The translations under genes and the position numbers were made by a program. This document shows, one piece after another, positions 44,698-53,068 of a stretch of 64,000 nt of DNA (position 1 is its first letter; every line of letters begins with the position of its first letter). This stretch comes from Paraburkholderia translucens (GTDB lineage: Bacteria > Pseudomonadota > Gammaproteobacteria > Burkholderiales > Burkholderiaceae): contig NZ_JAJITC010000005.1 in NCBI RefSeq assembly GCF_020881035.1, forward strand, positions 62,001-126,000, in the 5' to 3' direction. The notes beneath the pieces were generated by a model. It did not search any database. It was not told the origin of the DNA and saw only the letters and a program-made list of their open reading frames with translations.

Positions 44698-46023
44698 ATG
44701 AACGCACCCGCAGAACTCACGCCGCAGGAATCCGCGGCATTCGCCCATGTGAAAAACGCCGAAAAGGCCGCCGCGCACATCCCTGTTGCGGCCGGTGCCG
44801 AGCCGCGCCATGTCGGACGGGCAGCCGTGATCGGCGCGGGCACGATGGGCGGGGGCATCGCCATGGCGTTGGTTGCGACCGGCATCCCGGTCACATTGAT
44901 CGACGCCAACGACGAAGGCCTGCAGCGTGGCCTCGCACGCATTCGCGACAACTACGACCAGAGCATCAAGCGCGGCAAGCTGGACGAATCCACGCGCGAT
45001 GCGCGCCTTGCCCTGATCACGGGCTCGACCGCGATCGCCGACGTCACGGACGCCGACATCGTGATCGAAGCCGTGTTCGAAGACCTCGGCCTCAAGCAAG
45101 GCATTTTCCGCGAACTCGATCAGCACGCGAAGGCTGGCGCGATACTCGCAACCAACACGTCGGGCCTCGACATCAACGAGATCGCCGCTGTCACGAAGCG
45201 CCCGCAGGACGTGGTGGGCGCACACTTCTTCAGCCCGGCGCACGTGATGCGTCTGCTCGAGGTCGTGCGTGCCGACAAGACTTCCGACGAAGCCGTCGTC
45301 ACGCTGATGGAACTCGGCCGCCGCATGGGCAAGGTGTCGGTGTACTCGCTCGTGTACCCGGGTTTCATCGGCAATGCGCTGTTCCGCAACTACAACCGCG
45401 AAGCCCACTTCCTCGTCGAAGACGGCGCACTGCCACACGAAGTCGATGCCGCGCTCAAGGATTTCGGCTACGCAATGGGTATTTTCGCGGTGCACGATAT
45501 GGCAGGGAACGACGTCGGTTACCAGACGCGCAAGGCGCAGATGTCCACGCGTGCGAACGACCGCCGCTGGAACGACCTGATCATGAAGCTGGTCGAGATG
45601 GGCCGCCTCGGACAGAAGAGCGGCAAGGGCTGGTACCGCTATGAAGCGGGCGACCGCACGCCGCATCGCGATCCGGAAATCGAACAGTACATCGTCGAGG
45701 AATCGGCACGCATGGGCATCACGCGCCGTCGGATCTCGCAGGAAGAGATCATCAAGCGCTGCATGTACGGCATGATCAACGAAGGCGCGAAGCTGCTCGA
45801 ACAGGGTATCGCGCTGCGCGCAAGCGATATCGACGTCGTGTACGTGACCGGCTACGGCTTCCCGGCCAGGCGCGGCGGCCCGATGTACTACGCCGACCAG
45901 ATCGGCCTCGCCAACGTCTACCAGGACATCAAGCGCCTCTATGAAGAGTACGGCTACTGGTGGAAGCCGGCGCCGCTACTTGAAAGGCTTGCGGCCGGCA
46001 ACGGCAGGTTTGCCGATCTCTGA
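44698..46023 (+). CDS. 3-Hydroxyacyl-CoA dehydrogenase
   Basis: A 441-residue dehydrogenase: NAD-binding AVIGAGTMGGGIAMALVATG near 42, catalytic His in HFFSPAHVMRLLEVVRADK, and two copies of the C-terminal dimerisation domain (MGIFAVHDMAGNDVGYQTRK; YGFPARRGGPMYYADQIG). It is longer than the 280-residue one-domain type and is like the dehydrogenase half of FadJ without the hydratase. It oxidises the 3-hydroxy intermediate. It is the last gene of the plus-strand operon. Confidence 0.92.
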   Translation: MNAPAELTPQESAAFAHVKNAEKAAAHIPVAAGAEPRHVGRAAVIGAGTMGGGIAMALVATGIPVTLIDANDEGLQRGLARIRDNYDQSIKRGKLDESTRDARLALITGSTAIADVTDADIVIEAVFEDLGLKQGIFRELDQHAKAGAILATNTSGLDINEIAAVTKRPQDVVGAHFFSPAHVMRLLEVVRADKTSDEAVVTLMELGRRMGKVSVYSLVYPGFIGNALFRNYNREAHFLVEDGALPHEVDAALKDFGYAMGIFAVHDMAGNDVGYQTRKAQMSTRANDRRWNDLIMKLVEMGRLGQKSGKGWYRYEAGDRTPHRDPEIEQYIVEESARMGITRRRISQEEIIKRCMYGMINEGAKLLEQGIALRASDIDVVYVTGYGFPARRGGPMYYADQIGLANVYQDIKRLYEEYGYWWKPAPLLERLAAGNGRFADL

Positions 46024-46078
46024 TCTCACCCATTTAGAGCATGCTGGCCGCTTCACGCGGCCGCATGACTCGAATACA

Positions 46079-46113
46079 AAGGCCAGACTTCATGTGGATG
46101 AGTGTCTGGCCTT
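46079..46113. terminator. Hairpin terminator between convergent genes
   Basis: AAGGCCAGAC at 46079-46088 pairs with GTCTGGCCTT at 46104-46113: ten perfect base pairs, 15-base loop. It lies between the convergent dehydrogenase and porin genes and could serve both strands; the T-run is short on either side. Confidence 0.6.
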
Positions 46114-46183
46114 GTAGCGTGGCGCCTGAGGCACGACATGCCGGGAAACCCCGTACATGCCTGCACTGGTTCTTGTGGACCGC

Positions 46184-47344
46184 TTAGAACGTGTGACGGA
46201 TACCGACTTGCACAGCGAGCTGGTTGGCCGTGCTCGAACGGCCGTTTCCATAAATTGCATGCGTACCGACGGTGGCACCGTACGACATCGGCGTCGAGAT
46301 CAGGAAGTTGTCGGCAAATTGGCGACCAGCAAATGCATGCTGCAGGGTGCCAAAGGCATACACGTCAGTGCGTTTCGACAGGCGATAGTCGGCACCGAAG
46401 CTATACAGATTGAATTTGCCGAGCTGACGCTGATCCATATAGGTAAAACCCGCACCCAACGTCACAAACGGCGAAGCCTCATAGGTCACGCCTGCTTCAT
46501 AGCCGCTCGACACCACGGTGCCAAGCGTCCGGCTATTCGCATTCGTGTAGGTGTACACACCATTCAAGGCGAAGCGATCACCGAGACGCACTTGACCAGC
46601 CAATGCTGCAGTGTAAATCGCATCCGCCTGCAGGGCGTATTGCGCCATCGTACCTGCACCCGGGCCACCAGTTGCACCGACGGCACCGCCTTGCGTGCGA
46701 GTAAAGCTTGCGGCCACCGAGTACGGCGCCCTCAACGTACCGGTCGGACTGTATTTCAGGCCAGCACTGAACACGCTCGCAGCGCCGTTAAACGTACCGC
46801 CGAGACGACCCGGTGTATTGCTGAAACCATACATCACGCCGGCACCAAAGCCATGCCAGATCGGCGTTTCATAACGCACCATGTTGCTGACCGGCTCACC
46901 GGCCAGGCGGTCGACGTCGTACGCACCGTGGAACGCATACGACGGGGCGAACTGAGCGACGTTCGCGTAGTACGAAATGTAGTCGTAGATGAAGTCGTAG
47001 TCGTAACCGGCGATCAAGGTGCCGAACTTCTCGCTAGCCAGACCGACAAAAGCCCGGCGGCCGAACAGTGCACCACCGTGCGTAGCCGCACCGGTATTCA
47101 GCGAAAAACCGTTTTCGAGCGTGAAGATCGCCTTCAGACCGCCGCCCAGGTCTTCATTGCCATGCAGGCCCCAGCGCGAAGCCTGGTTGATACCGTCATC
47201 GAGCTTGAACAGCGAACTGCCTTTCACGTTGCTCACGTAGGTCAAGCCATTATCCAGAATGCCGTACAGCGTGACGCTGCTTTGTGCATAGGCCCCCACT
47301 GAAGCAAGCGCTGCGATCGCGCCCGCCATTGCCTTCTTCTTCAT
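46184..47344 (-). CDS. Gram-negative porin (Burkholderia OmpC type)
   Basis: A 386-residue outer-membrane porin: signal peptide MKKKAMAGAIAALASVGAYA, mature start QSSVTLYGILDNGLTYVSNV, RWGLHGNEDLGGGLKAIFTL, and a C-terminal Phe (QVGIRHTF) needed for BAM assembly. The 16-strand pattern of aromatic-ended beta strands runs throughout. The start at 47344 has GGAGACGGAG upstream. It likely brings the island substrate across the outer membrane. Confidence 0.95.
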   Translation of the reverse strand: MKKKAMAGAIAALASVGAYAQSSVTLYGILDNGLTYVSNVKGSSLFKLDDGINQASRWGLHGNEDLGGGLKAIFTLENGFSLNTGAATHGGALFGRRAFVGLASEKFGTLIAGYDYDFIYDYISYYANVAQFAPSYAFHGAYDVDRLAGEPVSNMVRYETPIWHGFGAGVMYGFSNTPGRLGGTFNGAASVFSAGLKYSPTGTLRAPYSVAASFTRTQGGAVGATGGPGAGTMAQYALQADAIYTAALAGQVRLGDRFALNGVYTYTNANSRTLGTVVSSGYEAGVTYEASPFVTLGAGFTYMDQRQLGKFNLYSFGADYRLSKRTDVYAFGTLQHAFAGRQFADNFLISTPMSYGATVGTHAIYGNGRSSTANQLAVQVGIRHTF

Positions 47345-47373
47345 CTCCGTCTCCACGCTTCTCAACTTCTGAT

Positions 47374-47402
47374 TGAATAAAAATTGCCGGATAGCGTTGC
47401 AA
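47374..47402 (-). promoter_or_regulatory. Candidate porin promoter
   Basis: On the minus strand TTGCAA (47397-47402) and TATTCA (47374-47379) are separated by 17 bases and end 29 bases before the porin start. Confidence 0.4.
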
Positions 47403-47760
47403 CCTGAGCGTCGATCCATGTCAGACATGACCGTTTGGTACCTGTCCCAACCAAACGACGATCGATTGCTTATATCCCACGAAATCACCTTGGAATATTA
47501 AAAGCATTCTTGCGCATACCTGAATGGCGCGCAAGAATACATTAAGGATTTCGGGTCATGGTTTTCCCACCCCGCCATACGAGGGGGACGGTATCAGGCG
47601 CGGAGGCTTGCCAGCTCAGGCATACACCTCGGGTCAGGAAGATTTCAAGGGGCGGAAGGTGGCGCGGACGGGACGAATCGTGCAGCGTGGCGATGCATAC
47701 CTACAACGCCATGCGTGTATACCTATTGCACCGCACCTGCCGATCAGCTATTTCCGCCAG
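47403..47760. other. Intergenic region upstream of porin
   Basis: About 360 bases between the porin promoter and the terminator of the GntR gene. I see no gene. It contains a GTATACC at 47717-47723, which resembles half of the operator motif found near both GntR genes, without clear symmetry. Confidence 0.35.
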
Positions 47761-47798
47761 AAAAAACCCCTTGGGAGCGTCAGCTCAAAACCAAGGGG
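47761..47798 (-). terminator. Intrinsic terminator of the GntR regulator 2 gene
   Basis: CCCCTTGG and CCAAGGGG pair over eight bases; on the minus strand the stem is followed by six T. It lies 45 bases past the regulator stop. Confidence 0.75.
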
Positions 47799-47842
47799 CA
47801 CGGCGTGTGTGATATTCGGGATATCGGGGCAGACGCAGCCGG

Positions 47843-48577
47843 TCAATCGTCCTCGTAGATGGGTTCGACCGACGAAAGGTCGGCTTCGCGGCCCGGCGCG
47901 GGCGCGCTGGCGAAGTATTCGGCCGGCAGTGTCGCGAGGAACTCCGAAAAGCCCGCATCGCCGCCCGGCGAGTGCTCGGCCATGGCGGCTTCTGCCGCGC
48001 TTTCATCGCCGGACAACAAGGCTTGCGCCAGCTTCTGGTGATCGGCGATCGCCTTTTCGCGCCGGCTCGGCGCGAGAAACGGCTTGGGCCGGTAACGCGA
48101 AATCAGGCGGCGAATCGAACGAATCTGATCGGCCAGATAATCGTTATGGCAGGCATTGCAGATCACTTCGTGGAATGCCACGTTAGCGCGGGCGAAACCG
48201 CGCGCATCGCTTTCCTGCAATGCGGCCACCCCTTCGTCGATCGCTTTTTGCAGGGCCGCGCGCTGCTGGTCGTTCATGCGCCGCGCAGCGAGGCGGGCCG
48301 ACACGACCTCGAGCTCGCTGAGCAGTTCGAGCACGTCGCGCAGTTGCGGAACCGACATCTTGCTCACGAATACGCCCTGCCGCGGAACGATCTGCACATA
48401 CCGCTGCGCGGCAAGCTGCTGCAGCGCCTCGCGAATCGGCGTGCGTGAGACATTGAAGCGCGCCGCCAGCGCCCGCTCGTCGAGCGTTGCGCCCGGGACC
48501 AGCTCACCGCGCTCAATTTCCGCTTCGAGAAGCGCCTTGATTTCGGCCGACCGGCTCATTTTCGCGACTTGGCTCAT
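47843..48577 (-). CDS. GntR-family (FCD) regulator 2
   Basis: A 244-residue GntR/FCD regulator, similar in plan to regulator 1 (GATLDERALAARFNVSRTPI, REALQQLAAQRYVQI) and with FCD ligands around FHEVICNACHNDYLADQIRS and AEHSPGGDAGFSEFL. The two share the AALAARFNVSRTP helix and the SEFLA end, so they are paralogues. ATG 48577 is chosen for family length; a long upstream extension crosses the operator and is not credible. Confidence 0.9.
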   Translation of the reverse strand: MSQVAKMSRSAEIKALLEAEIERGELVPGATLDERALAARFNVSRTPIREALQQLAAQRYVQIVPRQGVFVSKMSVPQLRDVLELLSELEVVSARLAARRMNDQQRAALQKAIDEGVAALQESDARGFARANVAFHEVICNACHNDYLADQIRSIRRLISRYRPKPFLAPSRREKAIADHQKLAQALLSGDESAAEAAMAEHSPGGDAGFSEFLATLPAEYFASAPAPGREADLSSVEPIYEDD

Positions 48578-48655
48578 TGAACGAGAATGAAAAACATAAG
48601 AGGTTGAAGAAGGAAGGAGCGCGAGGAAAAAATGCCTGCGCCAGCACGCATCCTT

Positions 48656-48685
48656 ATGATACCCCATCGGTATACCAGGTATCAT
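48656..48685. promoter_or_regulatory. Symmetrical operator region upstream of GntR regulator 2
   Basis: ATGATACC (48656-48663) and GGTATCAT (48678-48685) form a perfect inverted repeat around GGTATACC (48669-48676), itself palindromic. The core GGTATACCAG matches the GGCATACCAG core of the 39063 and 39098 sites at 9 of 10 bases. Autoregulation and cross-regulation are likely. Confidence 0.6.
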
Positions 48686-48709
48686 TGCCCAGATCAGGCC
48701 CAATGAGAA

Positions 48710-48737
48710 ACGGCGCCGTGTTTGCACACGGCGCCGT
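48710..48737 (-). terminator. Intrinsic terminator of the MFS gene
   Basis: A twelve-base perfect stem (ACGGCGCCGTGT / ACACGGCGCCGT) with a four-base loop, followed on the minus strand by TTTCTC. It sits 25 bases past the MFS stop. Confidence 0.65.
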
Positions 48738-48761
48738 CAGACGCTGATCGCCAAACAGGAC

Positions 48762-50147
48762 TTAGCGGTTCTTCAGATGGCGCGCCGCCCGGAGGTAATG
48801 GAAGGCCGACCAGATCAGCACCACGCTCACCGTCAGCATGGCATAGCGCACACCATTGGCCGAGGCGTCATGGCAAGCCGATGCGAACGGACCCTGCAGC
48901 GCGGGCGCGGCACCATGCGGTCCATTCGGCGCGGTACACACCGCGTGGAAATCGCCCTGCGCGAACAGGTGCGATGCGAAACGATCGCTGAGGAAACCCA
49001 CCGTCGGCGTACCGAGGCCCTGACCTATCAGATTCATCAGCAGGAACACAATGGCCGACGCGGTGGCACGCATGCGCGGCTGGACGATGCTCTGCACCAC
49101 CGCGAAGGTCGGGCCATTCCACATGTTCAGTAGGATGGCGCCGATGAACAGCAGCGCCACGCTCACCTGCCACTGATCCGCGATGAAGGCGAGCGCCAGC
49201 AGCGGAAAACCGAGTCCAGTGCCCAGCGCCGGGATCCGCGCATACCAGCGGCGATCCTTGGCGCTGGCCCAGTCCGCCGACACGCCGCCGAGCGTGTTGC
49301 CGATGATGCCGCCCACGCCCAGCACCAGACCAAAAATCAGGCCAGCTTGAGCGAAGCTCATGTTGTAGACGCGGATGAAATACATCGGGATGAACAGGTT
49401 GATACCGTACTGGGCAAACGCGCCGATCACAGTCCCGAGCAGCATCTGCACGAAAGCGCGGCTCGAGATCAACAGCTTGAACACGGCACTGAGCGGCGGC
49501 GCATTGGCGCCGGTGCTGGCTGCGACACCATCGGCGCCACCTCGCTTGGGTTCACGCAGCGTAAGCCACGCCAGCAAGCCGAACACGAGACCCGGCAGGC
49601 CTACCACATAGAACACCGGACGCCAGCCCAGATGCTGGACGAGCCAGCCGCCGCCGAACGCGCCGGCCAGCACGCCGATGGGCGGGCCCAGCGCATAGAT
49701 CGCGAGCGCGCTGGCCCGACGGCCCGGACCGAACTCGTCGGCGATCAGCGAGTGCGAGGTCGGTGTGCTGCCGGCTTCGCCGACCCCTACGCCGAGGCGA
49801 TACAGCATCAGTTGCCAGAAGCTGCCTGCGGTGCCGCACAGCGCGGTCATCGCCGACCAGCAGACAATCGAGATCGAGATCAGCACGACGCGGTTGAATT
49901 TGTCGGCCAGGCGCGCAATCGGCAGGCCGAGCACCGAATAGAAAATCGAAAACGCGAGGCCGCCGAGCAGGCCGACCTGAAAATCGCTGAGGCTCATGTC
50001 GATCTTCACGGCCTGGCCAACGACCGCAATGATGATGCGATCGACGAAGCTCGACGCGTAGATCAGCACCAGCAGCAGCAGAAACCATCCTCGATACCAG
50101 CTGCTGCTCGATCTCGTGCCCATGTTCTGGGCGGTTAGTTCCTTCAT
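48762..50147 (-). CDS. MFS transporter, spinster/aromatic-acid type (second)
   Basis: A 461-residue twelve-helix carrier. It shares with 24733-26127 the motifs LIYASSFVDRIIIAVVGQAV, GLAFSIFYSVLGLPIARLAD, GVGVGEAGSTPTSHSLIADE and the end GVRYAMLTVSVVLIWSAFHY. The two carriers flank the island. The start at 50147 has GGAGA nine bases upstream; a GTG at 50162 in the same frame is possible. Probably imports the island substrate. Confidence 0.9.
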   Translation of the reverse strand: MKELTAQNMGTRSSSSWYRGWFLLLLVLIYASSFVDRIIIAVVGQAVKIDMSLSDFQVGLLGGLAFSIFYSVLGLPIARLADKFNRVVLISISIVCWSAMTALCGTAGSFWQLMLYRLGVGVGEAGSTPTSHSLIADEFGPGRRASALAIYALGPPIGVLAGAFGGGWLVQHLGWRPVFYVVGLPGLVFGLLAWLTLREPKRGGADGVAASTGANAPPLSAVFKLLISSRAFVQMLLGTVIGAFAQYGINLFIPMYFIRVYNMSFAQAGLIFGLVLGVGGIIGNTLGGVSADWASAKDRRWYARIPALGTGLGFPLLALAFIADQWQVSVALLFIGAILLNMWNGPTFAVVQSIVQPRMRATASAIVFLLMNLIGQGLGTPTVGFLSDRFASHLFAQGDFHAVCTAPNGPHGAAPALQGPFASACHDASANGVRYAMLTVSVVLIWSAFHYLRAARHLKNR

Positions 50148-50226
50148 ATCGGATGTCTCCACTATTCACGACTTCGGCTATCCGGCTGGCCGAACGATCA
50201 CTCGTTCCTGTCGGTCTTTATGTATG

Positions 50227-50244
50227 CCACGATATGTATCGTGG
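50227..50244. promoter_or_regulatory. Perfect inverted repeat CCACGATATGTATCGTGG
   Basis: An exact eight-base inverted repeat with a two-base centre, followed by a run of T on the plus strand. It is 80 bases upstream of the MFS start. The short centre fits an operator better than a hairpin, and no plus-strand gene ends here. Confidence 0.5.
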
Positions 50245-50542
50245 AATTTTTTTTAGATTCTCCAGCATAACCATGGGCCGCGCAATAACAAGACGGCCCT
50301 GGATGCGTCATCGTTTTCACCTAGCCGCAGTTGCGTCCACGACGAGCCTCTCGCCAGCATTTCTCTTGTACTGGTAAACCGCAATTCGACATTGGCCCAC
50401 CAAACGCTGTCGGCATATGCCACACAGGCCTTTCGCTATAAAGAGACAATGAGCCTGTTGCGCGGAACATGTGCTGCGGCGCCATCAGCCTGGGCATGAT
50501 TCGCAACGGGACCGACCTTTTCGCCTTCGGACAACTATGAGA
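50245..50542. other. Intergenic, nothing recognised
   Basis: About 300 bases between the MFS operator region and the MCP remnant. No gene or RNA is convincing. Confidence 0.4.
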
Positions 50543-50955
50543 ATGACTTTGAACCGAAGGCCGGGTTCGCTAATGGCGGTCCTTAGCTCGGGTTGATCTT
50601 GATCGGTGCCTTGGCAGCCTGGCAGAACCGCGCGTCGATGAGGCAGGACCGGCGCGGACAACTTGTGGCGATCGTTCAGCAAGCGCTAGACGTGACCCAG
50701 CACTATCGCCAGCTTGCGCAACAGGGGACGCTAAGCGACGCCGACGCGCGGCTGCAGGCGCTTGCGACGCTGGCGACCATGCATTACGGCAAGGACGGTT
50801 ATGTTGCAGTCAATGATTCGCACTACGTGATTCTGATGAGTCCGGTGATCCCGAAGATGAACGGAAAGGACGGCAGTCGAGATCGCAGCAGCTGATAGCG
50901 ATCTGTCCCAGCGGACCGAGGAGCAGGCGCCCGCGCTGGTGCAGACGGCATGGGC
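50543..50955 (+). pseudogene. Methyl-accepting chemotaxis protein remnant
   Basis: ATG 50543 gives MTLNRRPGSLMAVL, then a shift leads to LILIGALAAWQNRASMRQDR and a single-Cache sensor segment (YGKDGYVAVNDSHYVILMSP, VIPKMNGKDGS). After a deletion, SDLSQRTEEQAPALVQTA follows, which is the conserved start of the MCP signalling hairpin. The second membrane segment, HAMP and most of the signalling domain are gone. It is a decayed chemoreceptor with a frameshift near 50590 and an internal deletion near 50885. Confidence 0.6.
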
Positions 50956-51082
50956 GGCCAGAATGCTGGAAAACACCAGGCCCTGCGAGAGGACGCGTCA
51001 GTATACTGAGCCACTGCTGCCGGGCGTCGTCGCCTCGGAAAGACTGGGCGCGCGCGTCGGATTCACCTGGAGGATGACAAAC

Positions 51083-52063
51083 ATGCTGCGCATCGTTCTT
51101 CGCTGTCTGATGGCTCTTTCCGCGATCGTTGCCAGTATTCTGCCGGCGGCAGCGTATGCGGATGCCGCGCACCCCGTAGTCGCGTTGCTGCCCGGGGTGA
51201 CCGATCCGTTCTACTTCACCATGTATCGCGGCGCCCAGCGTGCAGCGAAAGAAGAGAACGTGCAGTTGCTCTTCCAGGTTCCGAAAGCCTGGAACACGAC
51301 CGAGCAGGTGCCGATCCTCAAGGCGTTCATCGCCAAGCATCCCGACGTGCTGCTCGTCTCGCCCGTCGACAAGCAACAGATGATCGGCCCGCTCAAGGAG
51401 GCCGCCGACGCCGGCATCAAAGTCGTCACCGTAGACACCTATATCGGCGATGGTCACTACCAGACCGGCAAAGGCGACGCCGATTTCCCGCTCTCCTATA
51501 TTGCTTCGGATAACCTGGAAGGCGGCCGCGTGGCGGCCCGCGCGCTGGCAAAGGCAGTCGGCGACAAGGGCACGGTCTATTGCGAGAACAACAAGCCGGG
51601 CATCTCGAGCACCGACGCTCGCGCGCAAGGCTTCATGGAGGAGATGAAGAAGCACCCGAACATCAAGGTGCTCGAAACGCAGTACAACGAGGATGATGCC
51701 AACCGCGCCGCCGCGCATGTGGCGGCCGTGCTCGCGCGCAATCCCGACCTTGCGGGCGTGTTCGGCGCAAACACGTTTTCGGGCAGCGGTGCCGCGCAAG
51801 GCGTAAAGGCGGCGGGTAGGCAAGGCCAGGTGAAGGTCGTCGTGTTCGACGCAGTGCCCGGCATCGACGAACAGATCCGGAGCGGACTCGTCGATATCGC
51901 CATCGCGCAACGTCCAGACGAAATCGGCTACTACGGCGTGAAATTTGCCGCGGACGCAATCCGCGGCAAGCCGGTCCCCACCATCAAGAGCACCGGCTTC
52001 GTCGTGCTCGACCGCTCGAACATCGACAAGCCCGAGACGAAGCAGTACATCTACTCGAACTGA
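51083..52063 (+). CDS. Sugar-type ABC transporter substrate-binding protein
   Basis: A 326-residue periplasmic binding protein of the ribose/galactose class: signal peptide to about residue 29 (ILPAAAYADA), then PVVALLPGVTDPFYFTMYRG, HPDVLLVSPVDKQQMIGPLK and VFGANTFSGSGAAQGVKAAG. ATG 51083 is preferred since GGAGG ends nine bases upstream. It is the first gene of a binding protein, permease, ATPase operon, the FrcBCA order. The ligand is unknown. Confidence 0.9.
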   Translation: MLRIVLRCLMALSAIVASILPAAAYADAAHPVVALLPGVTDPFYFTMYRGAQRAAKEENVQLLFQVPKAWNTTEQVPILKAFIAKHPDVLLVSPVDKQQMIGPLKEAADAGIKVVTVDTYIGDGHYQTGKGDADFPLSYIASDNLEGGRVAARALAKAVGDKGTVYCENNKPGISSTDARAQGFMEEMKKHPNIKVLETQYNEDDANRAAAHVAAVLARNPDLAGVFGANTFSGSGAAQGVKAAGRQGQVKVVVFDAVPGIDEQIRSGLVDIAIAQRPDEIGYYGVKFAADAIRGKPVPTIKSTGFVVLDRSNIDKPETKQYIYSN

Positions 52064-52093
52064 CCAAAGCGAAAGGGCCTGCGCGCGCATAAC

Positions 52094-53068
52094 ATGAATG
52101 ACGAGCGTCTGGATCGCCTCGGACTGGTCAGCAAGGTATGGCCGTGGCTGTTCTTCGGGGCGCTGCTCGTGTTCTTCGAAGCGTGGGCGCGCATTGCCGC
52201 GCACCGCTCGTTCGTCTTCAACGCATATAACCTGCAGTCCATCGCGCTCGCCGCGAGTGCACCGCTGTTGCTCGCCATTGGGCAGACTTTCGTGATCGTC
52301 ACGGCAGGCATCGACCTGTCGGTCGGATTCGTCATGGGCCTGGCCGCCGTGTGCGTCGCGCAGTTCACGCTTTTCGGCGGCGGCTCGCCGTGGATTCTGT
52401 TGCTCTCTATTCCACTCACAATCGCCGTGTGCCTGATTCCGGGCTTCGTTAATGGCGTGCTGATCGCACGACTCGGCGTACCCGCTTTCATCGGCACCCT
52501 TGGCATGTACGGCGTCGCGCGCGGCGCGGGCTTTCTCGCCGCAGGCAGCGGGATGACAGTGGCAGTCGACAACCCCGGCCTCGCTTGGCTTGGGCGCGGC
52601 TGGACGCCCGTCGTGCTCACTGCCCTGCTGCTCGCGTTCATGCACTTCATCTTGTCGCAAACGCGATTCGGCCAGTACACGTACGCCATCGGAGGAAATC
52701 CGCAATCGGCCGTGCGCGCGGGCATCAATGTGCGCCGCCATCTGTTTGCAATCTATCTGATCGCCGCAGCCTTCGCGGCGGTCGGCGGAATCGTCTACAC
52801 CGCGCGCTTTGCCGCAGGCGCGGCCAACGCCGGCGAGCCGATGCTGCTCGACTCGATCGCCGCCGTCGTGATCGGCGGTGCGAGCCTCTTTGGCGGTACT
52901 GGCACCGTGATCGGCACGCTGATCGGTTCGCTCATCATCGCAGTCATTGAATTCGGGCTCGTATTTATCGACGTCAATGCGTTCTGGCAATTTATCGTCG
53001 TGGGGATCGTGATCATCGTCTCGGTGCTGATCGATCAATACAAGGAGCGGCTGGGAGGCGCGCAATGA
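52094..53068 (+). CDS. Sugar-type ABC transporter permease
   Basis: A 324-residue RbsC/FrcC-family permease with eight or more hydrophobic segments and the family loop TFVIVTAGIDLSVGFVMGLA near residue 70; GASLFGGTGTVIGTLIGSLI is the usual late motif. It overlaps the ATPase start by four bases (ATGA). Thirty bases separate it from the binding protein gene. Confidence 0.9.
   Translation: MNDERLDRLGLVSKVWPWLFFGALLVFFEAWARIAAHRSFVFNAYNLQSIALAASAPLLLAIGQTFVIVTAGIDLSVGFVMGLAAVCVAQFTLFGGGSPWILLLSIPLTIAVCLIPGFVNGVLIARLGVPAFIGTLGMYGVARGAGFLAAGSGMTVAVDNPGLAWLGRGWTPVVLTALLLAFMHFILSQTRFGQYTYAIGGNPQSAVRAGINVRRHLFAIYLIAAAFAAVGGIVYTARFAAGAANAGEPMLLDSIAAVVIGGASLFGGTGTVIGTLIGSLIIAVIEFGLVFIDVNAFWQFIVVGIVIIVSVLIDQYKERLGGAQ

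Noticed and set aside
50810..53065. A 751-codon minus-strand frame
   Set aside because: Antisense shadow of the ABC binding protein and permease; no signal or domain.
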